This document shows, piece after piece, positions 21,741 to 32,940 of a DNA stretch of 64,000 nucleotides. The position numbers were made by a program, and so were the translations under genes. The DNA is from Chondrus crispus. Its lineage: Eukaryota > Rhodophyta > Florideophyceae > Gigartinales > Gigartinaceae. Below the pieces are notes generated by a model. That model ran no database searches. It had not been told where the DNA came from and saw nothing but the letters and a program-made list of their open reading frames with translations. Every line of letters starts with the position of its first letter. Positions within the stretch are counted from its first letter, which is position 1. Location of the stretch: the NCBI RefSeq assembly GCF_000350225.1, contig NW_005178992.1:432733-496732 (forward strand). Direction: 5' to 3'.

Positions 21741-23770
21741 CCCCTCTTCAATGGCTGATGAGCGCTTTCAAACAACAATTCTTGTACATGTCTTACGCTA
21801 CCGAACAGTGGCAATGTATGTGTGAAGAACTCCAACAGTCTGTGAAGGTTTGGTTTGTCCAAATGAGTGGAGGCAAAGCTGTTTGTGCGACACAGCTTAT
21901 CTACTCGAGATAGGTAACGAAGTGCCATATTCCGAATCTCCAGGAGTCTTTTGGTTCCTCCTTCTTCATTGTGTGTGTCTATTGACCTCTTACCATCTAT
22001 TCTTGATTCCGGAAAGTACTTCGTCTTGCTCACGAGAGAGGAAAACAGGTCGAGGAGGTTGAAAGCTTCATCGATAGTAGCACAGTTTCCGCTCACTCCC
22101 TCGCCAGTGATTTTGTGCACGTACCAAGTACAATTCATCGCTTGTGGTGCTACCAAGAGCAGGCAGTACATAGACGATATCGTCATTGAATGTAGCACAT
22201 GCTTGTCATGGTTGATTCGGCTCTCCTGATATATGAGATGTCCATCCTTCAAAGCCACTTTGGCAATCGCCTCAGCATCTCTGCGTACATCTTTTGGTAG
22301 CAATGTTATACAGAGATTCATGATGTCGCGATTAATCCCGAGGAAAATATGATCGGGAGCCACAACGCATGAGCAATACGAATCGAAAACAGAAGGAACA
22401 ACCGGTTTCCTACTGCCAAGTACACGAGATACACGAGCGCGAACGTGTTGTAGTTTTGCAGAGAGTTGATGAAGTGCCTGCAAACTTGTCTCAAACGTAT
22501 CTGCATCATCCATTCCGAGGGCTTTCAACTCTTCCCTAGATAACTTGGATCTCCTCAATGCAGTAGCCCGGTTCTCATCTCTCGCGAAAGATGGATGGTC
22601 GGAATGGATGCGAGTTGTATAACAATACTTGCTTCCTTGAAATCCAGACTTGTCGTACCTTCCATAGCTGCATAAGTTACATGGAACATTGGAGCAGTGC
22701 CCTAGTAGGTCCAAAGTGTGGGAGACTGCAGGATAGTCCCCGACGTCCCCGACGACATTGAGAAAAAGAACAACCTTCTCTCCTTCTGCGGTAGTCATCT
22801 CAAATCCGTTTTCTGTCCCATCAATGATATCATCAATAACTGCCGCCAGTACCTCGTTTGTAGATACTCCTGGAGGAGTTAACCCGATGGGTCTGATGGC
22901 TCCGGCTCCGTTGCGGTTCTTCGGAGCCATACCTATTGGCAGCATGTATACACCACCCATGCTTCCCTTCTTTCCAATGTACGGCGTAAATCCATCAGAG
23001 TACAGAAACATTCTGTACACAACGTACTTTCTTCCATCTTCAAGACGTCCACTGCTCTCCGCATCGACGCCATGGCCCTTGTCCATCGGATTATCATCCG
23101 CAGATACTTGTTTCACTACGATTTTGTCAAACATCTGGTTGTTAACCCCCCTATTCGTGCCAGTGAGATTGGAAACATTTCTTTCAGAAGATACAACCAT
23201 GCTGGTGGCGTAGTAGTCATCACAGTTATGTCTTCTCCACATCCTATACACAAGGAAGGGTGTTTGCGTGGGTTCTTCCGAATCTTCGGCATCTAGCTGT
23301 CCTGTAAGTGCAAGTTCGACGACCATGTCTCTGGGAAGGAATGCCCCAGATTCTGGTCTCTTCATCTTCATCCTTTTGGTACGCTTTGAATTAGACTGCT
23401 CCTGCGGTTCTGTCCAGTTCGGATCATCATAAACAAAGAAGGAAGATACAACTGCATCAAAGCTCATGTTTGTTGAGGACGTTACTGCAAACTGGGCTTG
23501 CATCAATCTGCCCTTCACCGCGTCACTTGTTTCGAACGTGATGTTAAGAAGGAGCCCTTTTCGAAGTTGCACCGTCAAACCATCTTCGGTTGGAATCCGA
23601 TAAACAGATAGACTCCCAGCCCTATTCTGTATTATTGGAGTGTCCTCAATATCCAAGAACCTTGGTACCTCGCTTGACGGATCCATATCATGCCGTCTTC
23701 CTTGCACCATCTCCCGCAATCTTGCTGTCGAAAAGTCAAGTTTCGCCCAGTCGCTAGGCCTTACAATCAT
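21722..23770 (-). CDS. CACTA/Tnp2-like transposase core
   Basis: 682 codons. The layout matches DDE transposases of the EnSpm/CACTA group. FLYSDGFTPY gives a first acidic residue near 260. VVGDVGDYPAVSHTLDLLGH followed by CSNVPCNLCSYGR (near 335-365) is the GDxPA...CxxC segment typical of Tnp2-like proteins. LFESAHQPLKR near 672 supplies the conserved Glu. The enzyme cuts and joins transposon ends in the nucleus. Upstream the same frame continues across a TAA (23795-23797) into 23795-24532; downstream a frame change leads into 20727-21740. The full ancestral gene would span 24532-20727, about 1,270 codons. This copy is probably inactive unless the stop and shift are errors or are read through. 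Confidence 0.75.
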   Translation of the reverse strand: MIVRPSDWAKLDFSTARLREMVQGRRHDMDPSSEVPRFLDIEDTPIIQNRAGSLSVYRIPTEDGLTVQLRKGLLLNITFETSDAVKGRLMQAQFAVTSSTNMSFDAVVSSFFVYDDPNWTEPQEQSNSKRTKRMKMKRPESGAFLPRDMVVELALTGQLDAEDSEEPTQTPFLVYRMWRRHNCDDYYATSMVVSSERNVSNLTGTNRGVNNQMFDKIVVKQVSADDNPMDKGHGVDAESSGRLEDGRKYVVYRMFLYSDGFTPYIGKKGSMGGVYMLPIGMAPKNRNGAGAIRPIGLTPPGVSTNEVLAAVIDDIIDGTENGFEMTTAEGEKVVLFLNVVGDVGDYPAVSHTLDLLGHCSNVPCNLCSYGRYDKSGFQGSKYCYTTRIHSDHPSFARDENRATALRRSKLSREELKALGMDDADTFETSLQALHQLSAKLQHVRARVSRVLGSRKPVVPSVFDSYCSCVVAPDHIFLGINRDIMNLCITLLPKDVRRDAEAIAKVALKDGHLIYQESRINHDKHVLHSMTISSMYCLLLVAPQAMNCTWYVHKITGEGVSGNCATIDEAFNLLDLFSSLVSKTKYFPESRIDGKRSIDTHNEEGGTKRLLEIRNMALRYLSRVDKLCRTNSFASTHLDKPNLHRLLEFFTHTLPLFGSVRHVQELLFESAHQPLKRGWLNPI

Positions 23771-23794
23771 GGTAGGAGCGCTGTCCTGTGAGGA

Positions 23795-24532
23795 TTACTT
23801 TCCAACGCCAGCCTTCGACCGAGACTTCGAGAAATCCACAGTAAACATTTCTACACGACAAGGAACGAAGAAGTTGGATTTCGCAAATGAACGAACACGT
23901 CTCTTCAGAGTAGATGTACTTGGCAGTTTGAGAGTGAGCTGCCTTTCATTCCGTCTCCAGTTCCTAAAGTTAGCAAGTGTCTGATACGCAGTCTCGCTGA
24001 GACGTGTGCTCCCAGTTGCTGTTATCAGTGATGCAATATTGGTCCAGGTCAATCGAATTCCACCAGAAGCACCGTCGAACATGCTGTCTATCAGTTCTTC
24101 GCACCCTTCAGCTTCGTAGACAACGTCCTGCTCAACGCTGAATCCAATGTCTAATCCAGAAATTCGTTCGCTTTCTTCACAACGGAGCGTGTCATTTCGT
24201 TCGGAGTGAGGACTTAATGGAAGTGCCTCCACGCCGTCATGCATCTTGCCTTGTTTGTCTTGGAGGTCGCTTAAAAGCCCGTCTTTCAAAAGGGAAGCAT
24301 AGGATTCTGATTGACGGTCTAGTAATTTGAATCTATCCCCTGGACGTTTTGCTGGCTTTGTAGACAGTTGCCTACATGGCCTTGCTCTTTTTCGATGTCT
24401 TTCAAGCTGAGGTTCAGAAGAAGATGGTGCGTGCCCATCCGAAGTAGTCCCTTGTGATGCAACATCTTCGGAACGCTTTGCATAAGGTCCGCGTTTTTTA
24501 AGAACCCAACGACTCTTGCTTTGACGCCCCAT
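23795..24532 (-). CDS. CACTA-like transposase, N-terminal part
   Basis: 245 codons from ATG (MGRQSKSRWVLKKRGPYAKR). The N-terminus is strongly basic and the middle acidic. The C-terminal part (TLANFRNWRRNERQLTLKLPSTSTLKRRVR) has the LPS-x-x-TL(K/R)R pattern often seen ahead of the catalytic domain of Tnp2-like transposases. It ends with TAA at 23795-23797 and the same frame resumes at ATG 23770. It is best read as the DNA-binding N-terminus of the transposase, cut off by one nonsense codon that CAA could give. Confidence 0.6.
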   Translation of the reverse strand: MGRQSKSRWVLKKRGPYAKRSEDVASQGTTSDGHAPSSSEPQLERHRKRARPCRQLSTKPAKRPGDRFKLLDRQSESYASLLKDGLLSDLQDKQGKMHDGVEALPLSPHSERNDTLRCEESERISGLDIGFSVEQDVVYEAEGCEELIDSMFDGASGGIRLTWTNIASLITATGSTRLSETAYQTLANFRNWRRNERQLTLKLPSTSTLKRRVRSFAKSNFFVPCRVEMFTVDFSKSRSKAGVGK

Positions 24533-24999
24533 CTGTGACGGTTTCGACCAGGTTTGCCACTGGAAGTGGGGCTGCAGTGAAGTTTGGCATGGACCTCGGC
24601 ATTAACAAGACTTCAGCAAGCTTACTGCTCTACAGACGAAAGAAGGTCTTTTGTTACATTTGGCAATGCATACGGTTGTACCGTTAATATTAAAGCTTGG
24701 TTCAATGAATAGAAACGGTAAGAATGAGATGCTCCTACTCGCATTTTGATGTGATACCGCACGAAAGAAGCTCAATGGATGGCTGTCATTAAGGGCAACC
24801 ATGCCATACCGAATTCAGTAATTTCAAATTGAGATTTCAGAACCTCTATTCTGCTATTGACACGTGCCCATGAAAATGTAACTGATTTTCACTCAGATGC
24901 CCTGCTCGAACTCAGAAAAGGCGGTAGTTGGATATATCAAACTACCGCCTACTGCATATATAGTTCCAGGACCAGATCCAACTCTCTGCACGCCCCTCG
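24533..24999. other. Right flank of the transposase gene
   Basis: About 470 bases without a supportable gene. The sequence should include the transposase promoter. Nothing specific was recognised. Confidence 0.4.
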
Positions 25000-25283
25000 T
25001 CCGCAGTCCTGACCCACCACACATCTTCTTTTCTGGCAGTTTCATTTCTGCGAGTTGCGTGTTCGGTTGAAATCTCATGCACAGTAAGTGACGCCACTTC
25101 TGCCACAATCCTGACCCACTGCGAATCCTCTTTTCTGACAGTTTCATTTCTGCGAGTTGCGTGTTCGGTTGAAATCTCATGCACAGTAAGTGACACCACT
25201 TCTGCCACAATCCTGACTCACCGCGCATCCTCTTTTCTAACAGTTTCATTTCCGCGAGTTGCGTGTTCGGTTGAAATCTCATG
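25000..25283. repeat. 102-bp direct repeat, three copies
   Basis: Three copies of a 102-bp unit, with the marker ttttct(a/g/t)(a/g)ca at 25029, 25131 and 25233. Each contains gcgagttgcgtgttcggttg and ends aaatctcatg. The period is divisible by three, which creates a spurious 129-codon ORF on the minus strand. They may be subterminal transposase-binding repeats of the cargo transposon. The region 25284-26289 shows no supportable gene. Confidence 0.85.
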
Positions 25284-26289
25284 TGGAAACACGAGTGCGC
25301 TGCACACGTTGGGTAAGTGAGCGCTTTCTCTAGGCAATACCGTTTTGCGATTAGCTACAAAGCTTTAACGTACGTTCGCACATTCTCTAACGCATTGAAA
25401 GTGTCTAAGAACTGTTCTGACCAATCCTCACAGCGTTCCTTGTCTCACTGCAGGTCAACCCGCCCATCGTCTAACTCAGGATCAAGTAAGCCATCAGTAC
25501 ATGTAATGTGACCGTAACTGACCTCTCCTGTTATGTTTCTTGGCGTTGATTATTGTATTTAACGGAAGCGCAATGAACCACCGCCGCGATATTTCGGTAT
25601 TTGGACGGGGTAGATGTAGTGTATGTAGCCGTAACAATACTCTTTGGTTGCTACAAATAAATGTGATGTGAACGCCGCTAGAACTTCTATCGGTTTCATC
25701 CTTCGGGATGGGACCGTTTCTGGACCAGCGCGGTGACATCACCTTTGCAAGAAAGGCACTGGACTAACATTTCATTGACTGAGAGTAAGTCGCGGCATTA
25801 CGTCTAGTGCTGCATTGGGGCTGCGAATGGACACATGTTGTCATTGCCCTGGAGCAGCAAAACATAGTCGTCGGTGACTGCGCAGGTGCAGCGGTGATCA
25901 TCGTCTCATCATTACCTCAATGTAACAAAGTTTGGCCCTGCAAGACCTACTCCGTGTGCAGCTCCAGCCCACCATCTACCGCCACGGGCCAGGTAGAGCC
26001 GCTGTGCCATAACTATGCTGCTGTCTAGCCAATGGCGTCATTGGTAAAACATGTGCAAAATCGCGACATGAAATCAGCAAGCGTTGCTACATTTATGACA
26101 CATTTTTTGCTGGCCCGGACCAAAATATTTGCGCAAATTTTTTATTGCCTCAGATAGGCTGATTTGACCTTCCTGCGAAGAGTTCAGGACAGCCCAATGG
26201 GAAGCTTTCGGTGACCCTACTGAGTGGGTGGGGGCTGGTGGGGCTAGAAGGTTCGAAGTGACTGACAAGGGCCTGCTCGGTTTCCGGCC

Positions 26290-27694
26290 AGCCGGCCCCG
26301 GTGGTGGCTGCTGTTTGGTGGTGCCGCCCCGATTGGTGTGATCGGTGCTGCAGTTCGTACACGGGTCCCGCGTTAATGGCCACTACGGACTCAGGCGGAC
26401 TGAAGCACGAGTGAGAGGGCGCTACTGGTGGCCGTCATGGAGAAGAGACATCAGGACGAGAATCGCTCGGTGCGTTGCGTGCACTGCGGTAAAAGCGGGG
26501 AGACCAAGGCGAGGTGCGTCAATGGTGGTGTACCACCCCAGCCGCCGGTTTCAGCAGGTGGCAGTCCATGTCCAAACAATAACACCAAGGACTCAGGCTG
26601 GCAATATCAAGGTCCTCGTGATGATTGACACCTTCACGCGGTTTGCCCGCGCGGCGCCTATCCCAGATGAGAAGGCGGAAACTGTGGCGAGAAAGATCCT
26701 TGATGAGTGGGTGGCAATCTTTGGCGCCATGGAGACACTTCTGAGTGACAGAGGCCCCAACTTTATCGGGAAGGTAGTGTCGAACATGGCCGAGCAGCTG
26801 GGCACAAAGCGGGTAACGACTTCCCCGTTTCACCCACAGGCGAACGGGTGTGTGGAACGATGGAATAGGACGCTCGCGCAAGATATAGCCTGCTTTGTGT
26901 GCACCGGACAAGACGACTGGGACCTCCACTTCTCCCTGGCTTGCCTGAGATATAACACCGGAGTACACGAGGCGACTCAGTTATCACCGTTTGAGGCGAT
27001 GTTTGGGATAGAGGCGTTTGTAGCGTGGGGAGAAGTGGAGGCCGACCGGGTAATGGGGGAGCCCTACAGCACCGCTAGGCACCTCAAGGAGCTCCACTCC
27101 AGGCTTCTGGCGCAAGGTATGAAAGCGCGCAGGAACGCGGCTGCTCAGTACGACCGCGTGGTGAGGAATTTAGGCCTGAAGCCAGGGGATCGCGTCATGG
27201 TGTGGGCCCCTGACCTCGTCAGCAAGGAGGGAAACAAGATAGTTACCTCCTGGCTTGGACCCTACGTGGTGGAACGAAAACTGTCGAAGGTGAGCTGCTG
27301 TCTACGTTCAGAAGTCGGAGGAATAAGCGCGCGAGTGCACCCAAACCGCATCAGACGCATCTCACAGGAGGCCGTCCAGACTGCGGATCCGAAAGAAGGT
27401 GTCTTTCCGGACGGGCTGAGGCTATTGGATAAGATCACTGCCGTAAAAGATAGGCCGTGCCCCAAGACGGGAGGGTCCGAGAGGTGGTTCAGAGTGCAGC
27501 TCCGCGGGCGCGCGTCCCCGAGATGGACGCCGGAAGCCGCACTCCCGGAGGTAATTGTGAAGTTGTATGATGACCGGCAGGGCGACGTAGGCCGCGAGGA
27601 TCGAAGCGAAGGCACCGACGCTGCCAGACAGGGGCTGGGGAGGACTGCTGTACCAGGTTCAGAGCATAGCCGAGAGGATACGCTCCCGCCATAG
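26290..27694 (+). pseudogene. Ty3/gypsy integrase relic
   Basis: The zinc-binding region reads FVHGSRVNGHYGLRRTEARV (H and H) followed by CVACTAVKAG (C and C). The DDE core has LLSDRGPNF (second Asp) and PQANGCVERWNR (Glu), but the first Asp site is His (QVAVHVQTITP), so catalysis should be lost. The C-terminus (WFRVQLRGRASPRWTPEAALP) resembles a chromodomain-like tail. Upstream of the first Met-like codon the same frame continues past a TGA at 26338-26340 into integrase-like sequence (CLVVPPRLV). That stop is one C-to-T step from CGA. Reverse transcriptase, gag and LTRs were not found nearby. It is an isolated, older fragment unrelated to the intact gypsy element. Confidence 0.8.
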
Positions 27695-27859
27695 TCCTGC
27701 TCCGCGAACTGACGCACAGGGACATAGGAAAAGGGACGGGTGTTGCGGATTCAAATTTGATTTCTACGCGACACGTGGTACACGTGAGAGCTGCAGCCTA
27801 TGGGCTGGCGTTCAATGCGTGGCACATGTCGACACTGTCGGGTGAGGGAATCTAGGGGA

Positions 27860-27930
27860 GGCGAGGACGTTGCCGGGAAGCGAGGACGTTGCGGGGAAAC
27901 GAGGACGTTGCGGGAGGACGAGAACGTTTG
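27860..27930. repeat. Short ~19-bp tandem repeat
   Basis: The unit gcgaggacgttgc(c/g)gggaa occurs about three and a half times, with starts near 27861, 27880 and 27899. It sits in GC-rich, gene-free sequence (27695-28790). Nothing else could be supported in that stretch. Confidence 0.7.
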
Positions 27931-28793
27931 GACCCTGTGGTGTCGTTGGGCTGGAGGCTGACACAAGGCGCTGAGAGGAGCCGCCCGAACCAAGGGAGGT
28001 GTCGGGCGGAAGCGCGGACAAGACGTTGGACGTGGGCATAACGTTGGGCTCGGCGGTGTGCCAAGGAGAACGGCGGGATCGGAGAGAACAGGAGACTTAA
28101 GAAGACCAGGAGATCGCGACGGAGGGGCTGAGGCAACGGCCCGAGTCTCGGGGGGTGGCAGCTGGTGCCGGCACGGGACTTGGGGGACGGAACGGCCGCC
28201 AAGGGCGGCGGGTATCGGTAGTATAAGATAGACGTGACGCGCATGTAGGAAAGGTATCGAGGAAGCTACAGGCGAGCTGGAGGTAAACTCGAGGACTACT
28301 TTCAGATCCTGCTGCGTCCGCGATCGGTGAGGTATGCGGCTTGGACTAGCCGCAACACTACAGTATTCTTCGTCTTGTTTTGGAAATTTGTTTTAGTTTA
28401 GCTTTCACTTGTGAATGATAGCAATAAGCGATATTTGCGAGTTGATACTTTCAGCTGTATCAGCATTAATTGTCTTTTTTGTGGCGTATATATTAACTGA
28501 ATGAATTTAATAAATAGCATACTGTAATCATCGTGCCGACCTATAATACTGGTACACGTTTGCAAAAACTGAAAGTAATTTCTTCAATTAGTGTGAATGG
28601 ATCATGAGCTGTACAGCTATAATAGTCGTTCACGTTTGTAATATCTGAATAATTCATTTTATTTGATTTGACCGGTATGAAGGAATCATGTTCTGTAAAG
28701 CTAGAATACTGACACTCCGACAAAAACCTTTTGTTTCTGAAACCAAGTTTTGAACCCTCTCTCTAACATCCAAATTTAATATCATTACACCCA

Positions 28794-28870
28794 TCACCAT
28801 TGCCCAAATCCAAATTCAGGATCAAGTCGCTTCCAGTACCTTTGCCACAACATGAATCCCAATGATCCCA
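28794..28870 (-). CDS. Last exon of the disrupted MFS transporter gene
   Basis: Read on the minus strand, tgcag at 28875-28871 is a 3' splice site. The following 77 bases give VGSLGFMLWQRYWKRLDPEF and six more residues before TGA. Joined to the exon ending at 50041 (GPAV), this restores a continuous hydrophobic segment and a cytosolic tail, as expected for an MFS transporter C-terminus. The exon is now separated from the rest of the gene by a 21.1-kb retrotransposon. Confidence 0.7.
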
Positions 28871-28875
28871 CTGCA

Positions 28876-29020
28876 TGTAACGGTTGAAGGACAAGCACAG
28901 TATGTATGTCTTTGTAATTTTACTTTGTATAAACATACTGCGCGCGTCCTTCCCGAATGGACTGGCTCCTCCATTCTTTAAAAGGATGGCATAGAACTAC
29001 AACATAATTTCTATGCCATA
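28876..29020 (+). repeat. 5' LTR of gypsy element, first part
   Basis: 145 bp matching 49482-49626. It begins tgtaacggttgaag and ends ...ttctatgccata, where the nested transposon interrupts it after a TA. Confidence 0.95.
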
Positions 29021-29061
29021 CGTCTGTATTTCTGATTTTCTAAAATTTCCTATGCAGAGAC

Positions 29062-29420
29062 CATGCAAGCCCATGCTCACAATTGGAGCGGTTATCATAA
29101 CTTTTCCATGGGGATTTGCTTAGGCCTGGTCCTATGCAATACCAAACATGTTCCATGGAACCGTCCATGCACCAGTCTATGTCTGCATGGGGCAATGGTG
29201 GCCAAACCAATTCAGATATGTTCAATGCAAGCTCATGCAGGCATTGGTGTGCATGGGTGTTCATGGGCTCCGCATGGCGGATTCAATCCAAGTTTTAGTT
29301 TTGCCAAACATGTTCCATAGAACCGTCCATGCAACAGTCTATGTCTGCATGGGGTCATGATGGCCAAACCAATTCAGATATGTTCAATGCGAGCTCATGC
29401 AGGCATGGGTGTTCATGGGC
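29062..29420. repeat. Left subterminal repeats of the Plavaka-like element
   Basis: A ~163-bp unit is present twice, marked by ccaaacatgttccat(g/a)gaaccg at about 29143 and 29306. Shorter catgcaagcccatg and catgggtgttcatggg words are scattered in it. Such subterminal repeats usually bind transposase. From 29421 to 30628 no gene could be supported. Confidence 0.8.
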
Positions 29421-30628
29421 TACGTTCACACAAATGTGGAGTTTACATAAACTGGAAGCAACCATGTGGCTCAAGGGTCAGGACACTCCATTTAGAGTCT
29501 TATCTATATTCGCTGTCCGCGTTGCGGGGATAGAGAAACACCATTCATTTTGAACGCTCTTTTCGTCAGCCCTTGGTTCGCGTTAAAGCTGGTGCACACT
29601 TGTGCTTATCGAGTATGATTTGGTGATGCGCGATTATCTGAACAAGACAGAATGAGTGAGGCTATTTTGCTTTCGACTCTGTTGCATATGTGGTATTGCT
29701 TGAGAACAGGCCAGCTCGTCACAGCAGGCAGAAGTCGAAGCAGTCTTTCTCATGTAACATGTCCATATACAAATGACTAGAAGAGGGATGACCATGGACA
29801 GAATGAAAAGCAATCAATGATTTCTTAATGTGATGAGTTGCCGGAATAATCAAGAATAGTTCCAAGAAGAATAGAAAACTTGAATGTGTCATAAAATGAT
29901 GAAGCTGATGGGAGCTATCTCAAACTAGCAAGATCTGACAAATAGCCGGAGATCTTGCAAAACGTCGTCGGTTTATGAGAAGTTTTCGAAACAAGACATC
30001 TGGTGTTATCGTGCAACAGCGAGAATACAACAAGTCACACTCACCAAAACTCTTTGATATAGTTCATCAATAACAGAAATCCTCACGCCTTTGAAGCGCC
30101 ATCACAACCCTATTTTTTCCACGGCGTTGAAAATATTTTGGTCTTATAGGCTGGCGGTGGAACATCTGAGACGCAAAGTTCTGTTTGGCCTCCCCTGCAG
30201 CCCCTTTGCATCCAACCACTGAAAAAGCACGGCATGATATGAGGATGTTTGCGACATGACAATCGCAAAGGACTGATACACTGCCGTCAAGTTGGCAACC
30301 TTTTCGGTTGCGCCGCTCTTCAGCAAATCAATTTGATCCAGCATGGGGCTGTCTGGGATGCTAAATTTACGCGAGAAAAAGTTCGGGGAGAGAGCAATGT
30401 CGTCCCAAAAGGGCCAAAAACCATTCGGCTCTCGCTTGTCGACGATATATGGATGTTGTATACAGAAAAACATTCAGCCAGCACGAATGCTTGCCTGCAG
30501 GAATTTACGACGGTGCTCTGTCTAATAGTTTTTGAGCCTAATGTGTACGTAATCTTGGCTCACGGCCAAGGCGCAGCGTTTGCGCAGATGCTCCGAGAAC
30601 ATAGTTGATCTTATCTGCCGATAGGACG

Positions 30629-32325
30629 TCATGCCTCTTTAATACCGTGAGCGGATGATTCAAAGTAAGGTTGCATACCAACATTGAAGCATTTGGCGAT
30701 GAGAAACTCTTGTCGAGCAAGCCTTCGGTAGGTCGACGATGGCTTGTCAGATACCAGAAAGTCCACTACCCATCGCGTTAACAACAGGACATGTTCGAAA
30801 ATCAAGAAAGAGACCGCTGGATACCGCTCACCAACGTTACCGATAAAATCCGGGAGAGCCAGTTGAATTGCTGGCGTCGTAATAGTAACGAGAGCAGCCG
30901 TGGTCACGATAGATGCAGTGGACAAAAATTTCAGGAAGGGGAACCATCCTCCTATGTCCGCTGCATCATCAGCATCCGGTCGCTGGTGTACGGCGAGCAT
31001 TTTGTATGTGTCCGTGCGGCATTCCGCCATATTGTTGAGAAAGTTAATCAGTGCTGCGAGCGGAAACGCGAGGCCAAACATCACTAGAAAACCATGTTGA
31101 ATTACAACTTCTCCATAGTCTTCAACCGTCGACCGATACGGAGGCATTCTTAACTCTTCTACGAGATCTTGCGTGTCTGCATCGTCAATCGTAGCGCCTG
31201 CCGCGAGCAGTTGTATGCGCTGGGTCGTGTCCATTTCTTCAACTAGCTCGCGATGCTCTCTCCTTTTCAGCCACTGAGTGACGCGCAGTTTGATAAATGG
31301 CATCCCTACTTCCATGAACTGCTGCACCGTCGCCTTTGTGATGAGCAATGAAGTGAGCAGCGTCCCAAGCTCAACCATGCAGTCCGGAGCTCCAGATGCA
31401 TCCAAAAGGCAAGGGTCTGATGGCGTGAATGGCTTGACAAACGCGATATAAAACAATGTAATGTAGTCTGTCGCAGTGGTCAGCAAGGTCTGTTCAACTT
31501 TCAAAATCGGATTGGATGTGCTTGCAAAGACGCATCAAACTTACTGGACACAAACTGAAAGGCAAATCGCTTGGTAATGATGCTGTTCTCAGACGCCTGA
31601 GTCGTACGATGATTCTCCCACTTTGACAGCTTGAGCGTAGCACGCTTCCAAAGAGGGTCTGCAACTGAAATTATCACCGCCTGTGCCATACCTGGGGCAA
31701 ACTTGGCAAACGCATGCGAGCCGAAAAGGCCGGTAATGGATTTTTTGAAGAAGAGGTTCAGAAACGAGCACGCGCCCACACATGATGCGAAAAACAGGGT
31801 GACCAACGAGCTGATGTAAACGCGTCGCTGGACGTCGCGCTTACTGGCATACGGAAAGACCGGCAACGACGAAAAGGTCAAGCCCGTAATCGGGGCGTCC
31901 AGCACAAAGTCTGGGTCATTCCCGCCGCCAATCCGAATGACGTCCTCGCCACTCGGCTCGAACGCGGCATGCGCGCCCGTCACTCGCAGCAGCTGCCCGC
32001 GGATCCTCGATCGCAGCCCCGGCTCTCTGGCGCGTTCGAAATCGTCCGCAGCCGCCCTTTCCGGACCAAGATCCTCCAGGTTGACAAACCCGCCGCGGCA
32101 ATAAAAACCTTGCCTATCATCGCCTTCGAAATCGGCGCGAATGCCGTTTTCGTTGTCCTCGTAGAACTTGTCCAACCCCCACTTGACGTTGAGCACGGCG
32201 TTCCTGCGCTTCCAATAGTCGAGCCAAGAGGTCCCCCAGAAGCACAAGCCGAGTTCAATCACACGTTTTAGTTTTAGTTTTGGCCGTGTACTGCCCGAAG
32301 AACGTCTCAACGTTCGAATCTTCAT
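30629..32325 (-). CDS. Anoctamin/TMEM16-like protein, 5'-truncated
   Basis: Two exons: 32325-31545 and 31467-30629, with a 77-nt GT-AG intron (donor gtaagt at 31544, acceptor cgacag ending at 31468). Splicing gives FAFQFVSNYITLFYIAF, a hallmark of the family. Other hallmarks are WLDYWKRRNAVLNVKWG near the start, DYGEVVIQHGFLVMFGLAFPLA, NNMAECRTDTYKM, and near the end FLIFEHVLLL with RRLARQEFLIAK. Anoctamins are membrane lipid scramblases or ion channels activated by Ca2+. The protein, ~540 residues, lacks the cytosolic N-terminal domain and the first membrane segments; upstream DNA (32326-32640) is AT-rich and shows no such exon. Lying within a transposon's ends, it looks like a captured host gene fragment. 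Whether it is expressed is unknown. Confidence 0.8.
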
Positions 32326-32940
32326 GAGATTTGGCAGCGGACACTGCCAAAAATTAAAATTGTGTAAATCTACAAATTATGTATTAATCTAAACATTATT
32401 TAAAATTCAACAAATTATTTATTTATTATCAGTATTCATGCAGAATTGAACTCGCGACCAAAAGAAAGGGTAGCAGGGGAGTGGTACCGAAGCACACCAC
32501 CCCTGCTGAAACCCCTTCTCCATCGCCCCGCCTTTGCGTGCGCACGACTACCGACCTTTCTGGCGGTGCCAGAAGAAAATTTCCAACCAATTTATATCCG
32601 ACGATTTCGTGCTACAGTATCGGCCCCCCCTTGACTAGTGAAAATAAAGACAGATTATAATGTTAGAGAAATAAATGAACTTTTCTGTATCGGCCCACCG
32701 CCCACCCTTGCAATTCAATAAAATTCCTCCCCTGCGCAATTTTACACGTGGCTGCAGTCGAGGCATTGCCCGCCCCAGCATTTAATATCCGACGCTCCTC
32801 TGCCAACAGGGGGCGCTGCAACTCCTGCAGCCCAGCCTCCCCCCTCTTCGTAACCTCCTGTTCCGCTTTCCACCACTTCCGGACGTCAGCTCGCGCTGCA
32901 GAAGCGTCTCCACCCGCACGGCGACAGCTGCGCCCACGAC

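Larger units (their letters stand above)
7400..25283. mobile_element. Cargo-rich CACTA-like DNA transposon (limits inferred)
   Basis: The block joins a CACTA/Tnp2-like transposase (20727-24532), a DNA methyltransferase-SET protein, a ParB-like protein, a 2OG-Fe(II) dioxygenase-like protein and two unrecognised genes. They are arranged around a 481-bp inverted repeat. Transposase-bearing elements that carry DNA-modifying enzymes are known among large fungal elements (TET/JBP genes with KDZ-type transposases). Linking all these genes into one element is my inference from adjacency, tight packing and similar decay. Terminal inverted repeats and target duplication were not found. The 102-bp direct repeats at 25000-25283 may be subterminal repeats of the right end. 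Confidence 0.55.

Noticed and set aside
24893..25282. 129-codon minus-strand ORF
   Set aside because: Created by a 102-bp direct repeat whose length is divisible by three; the peptide is the same 34 residues repeated.
7100..25800. CACTA-type terminal inverted repeats of the cargo transposon
   Set aside because: Several CACTG/CAGTG words exist near both ends, but none is matched over a useful length, so no borders are claimed.
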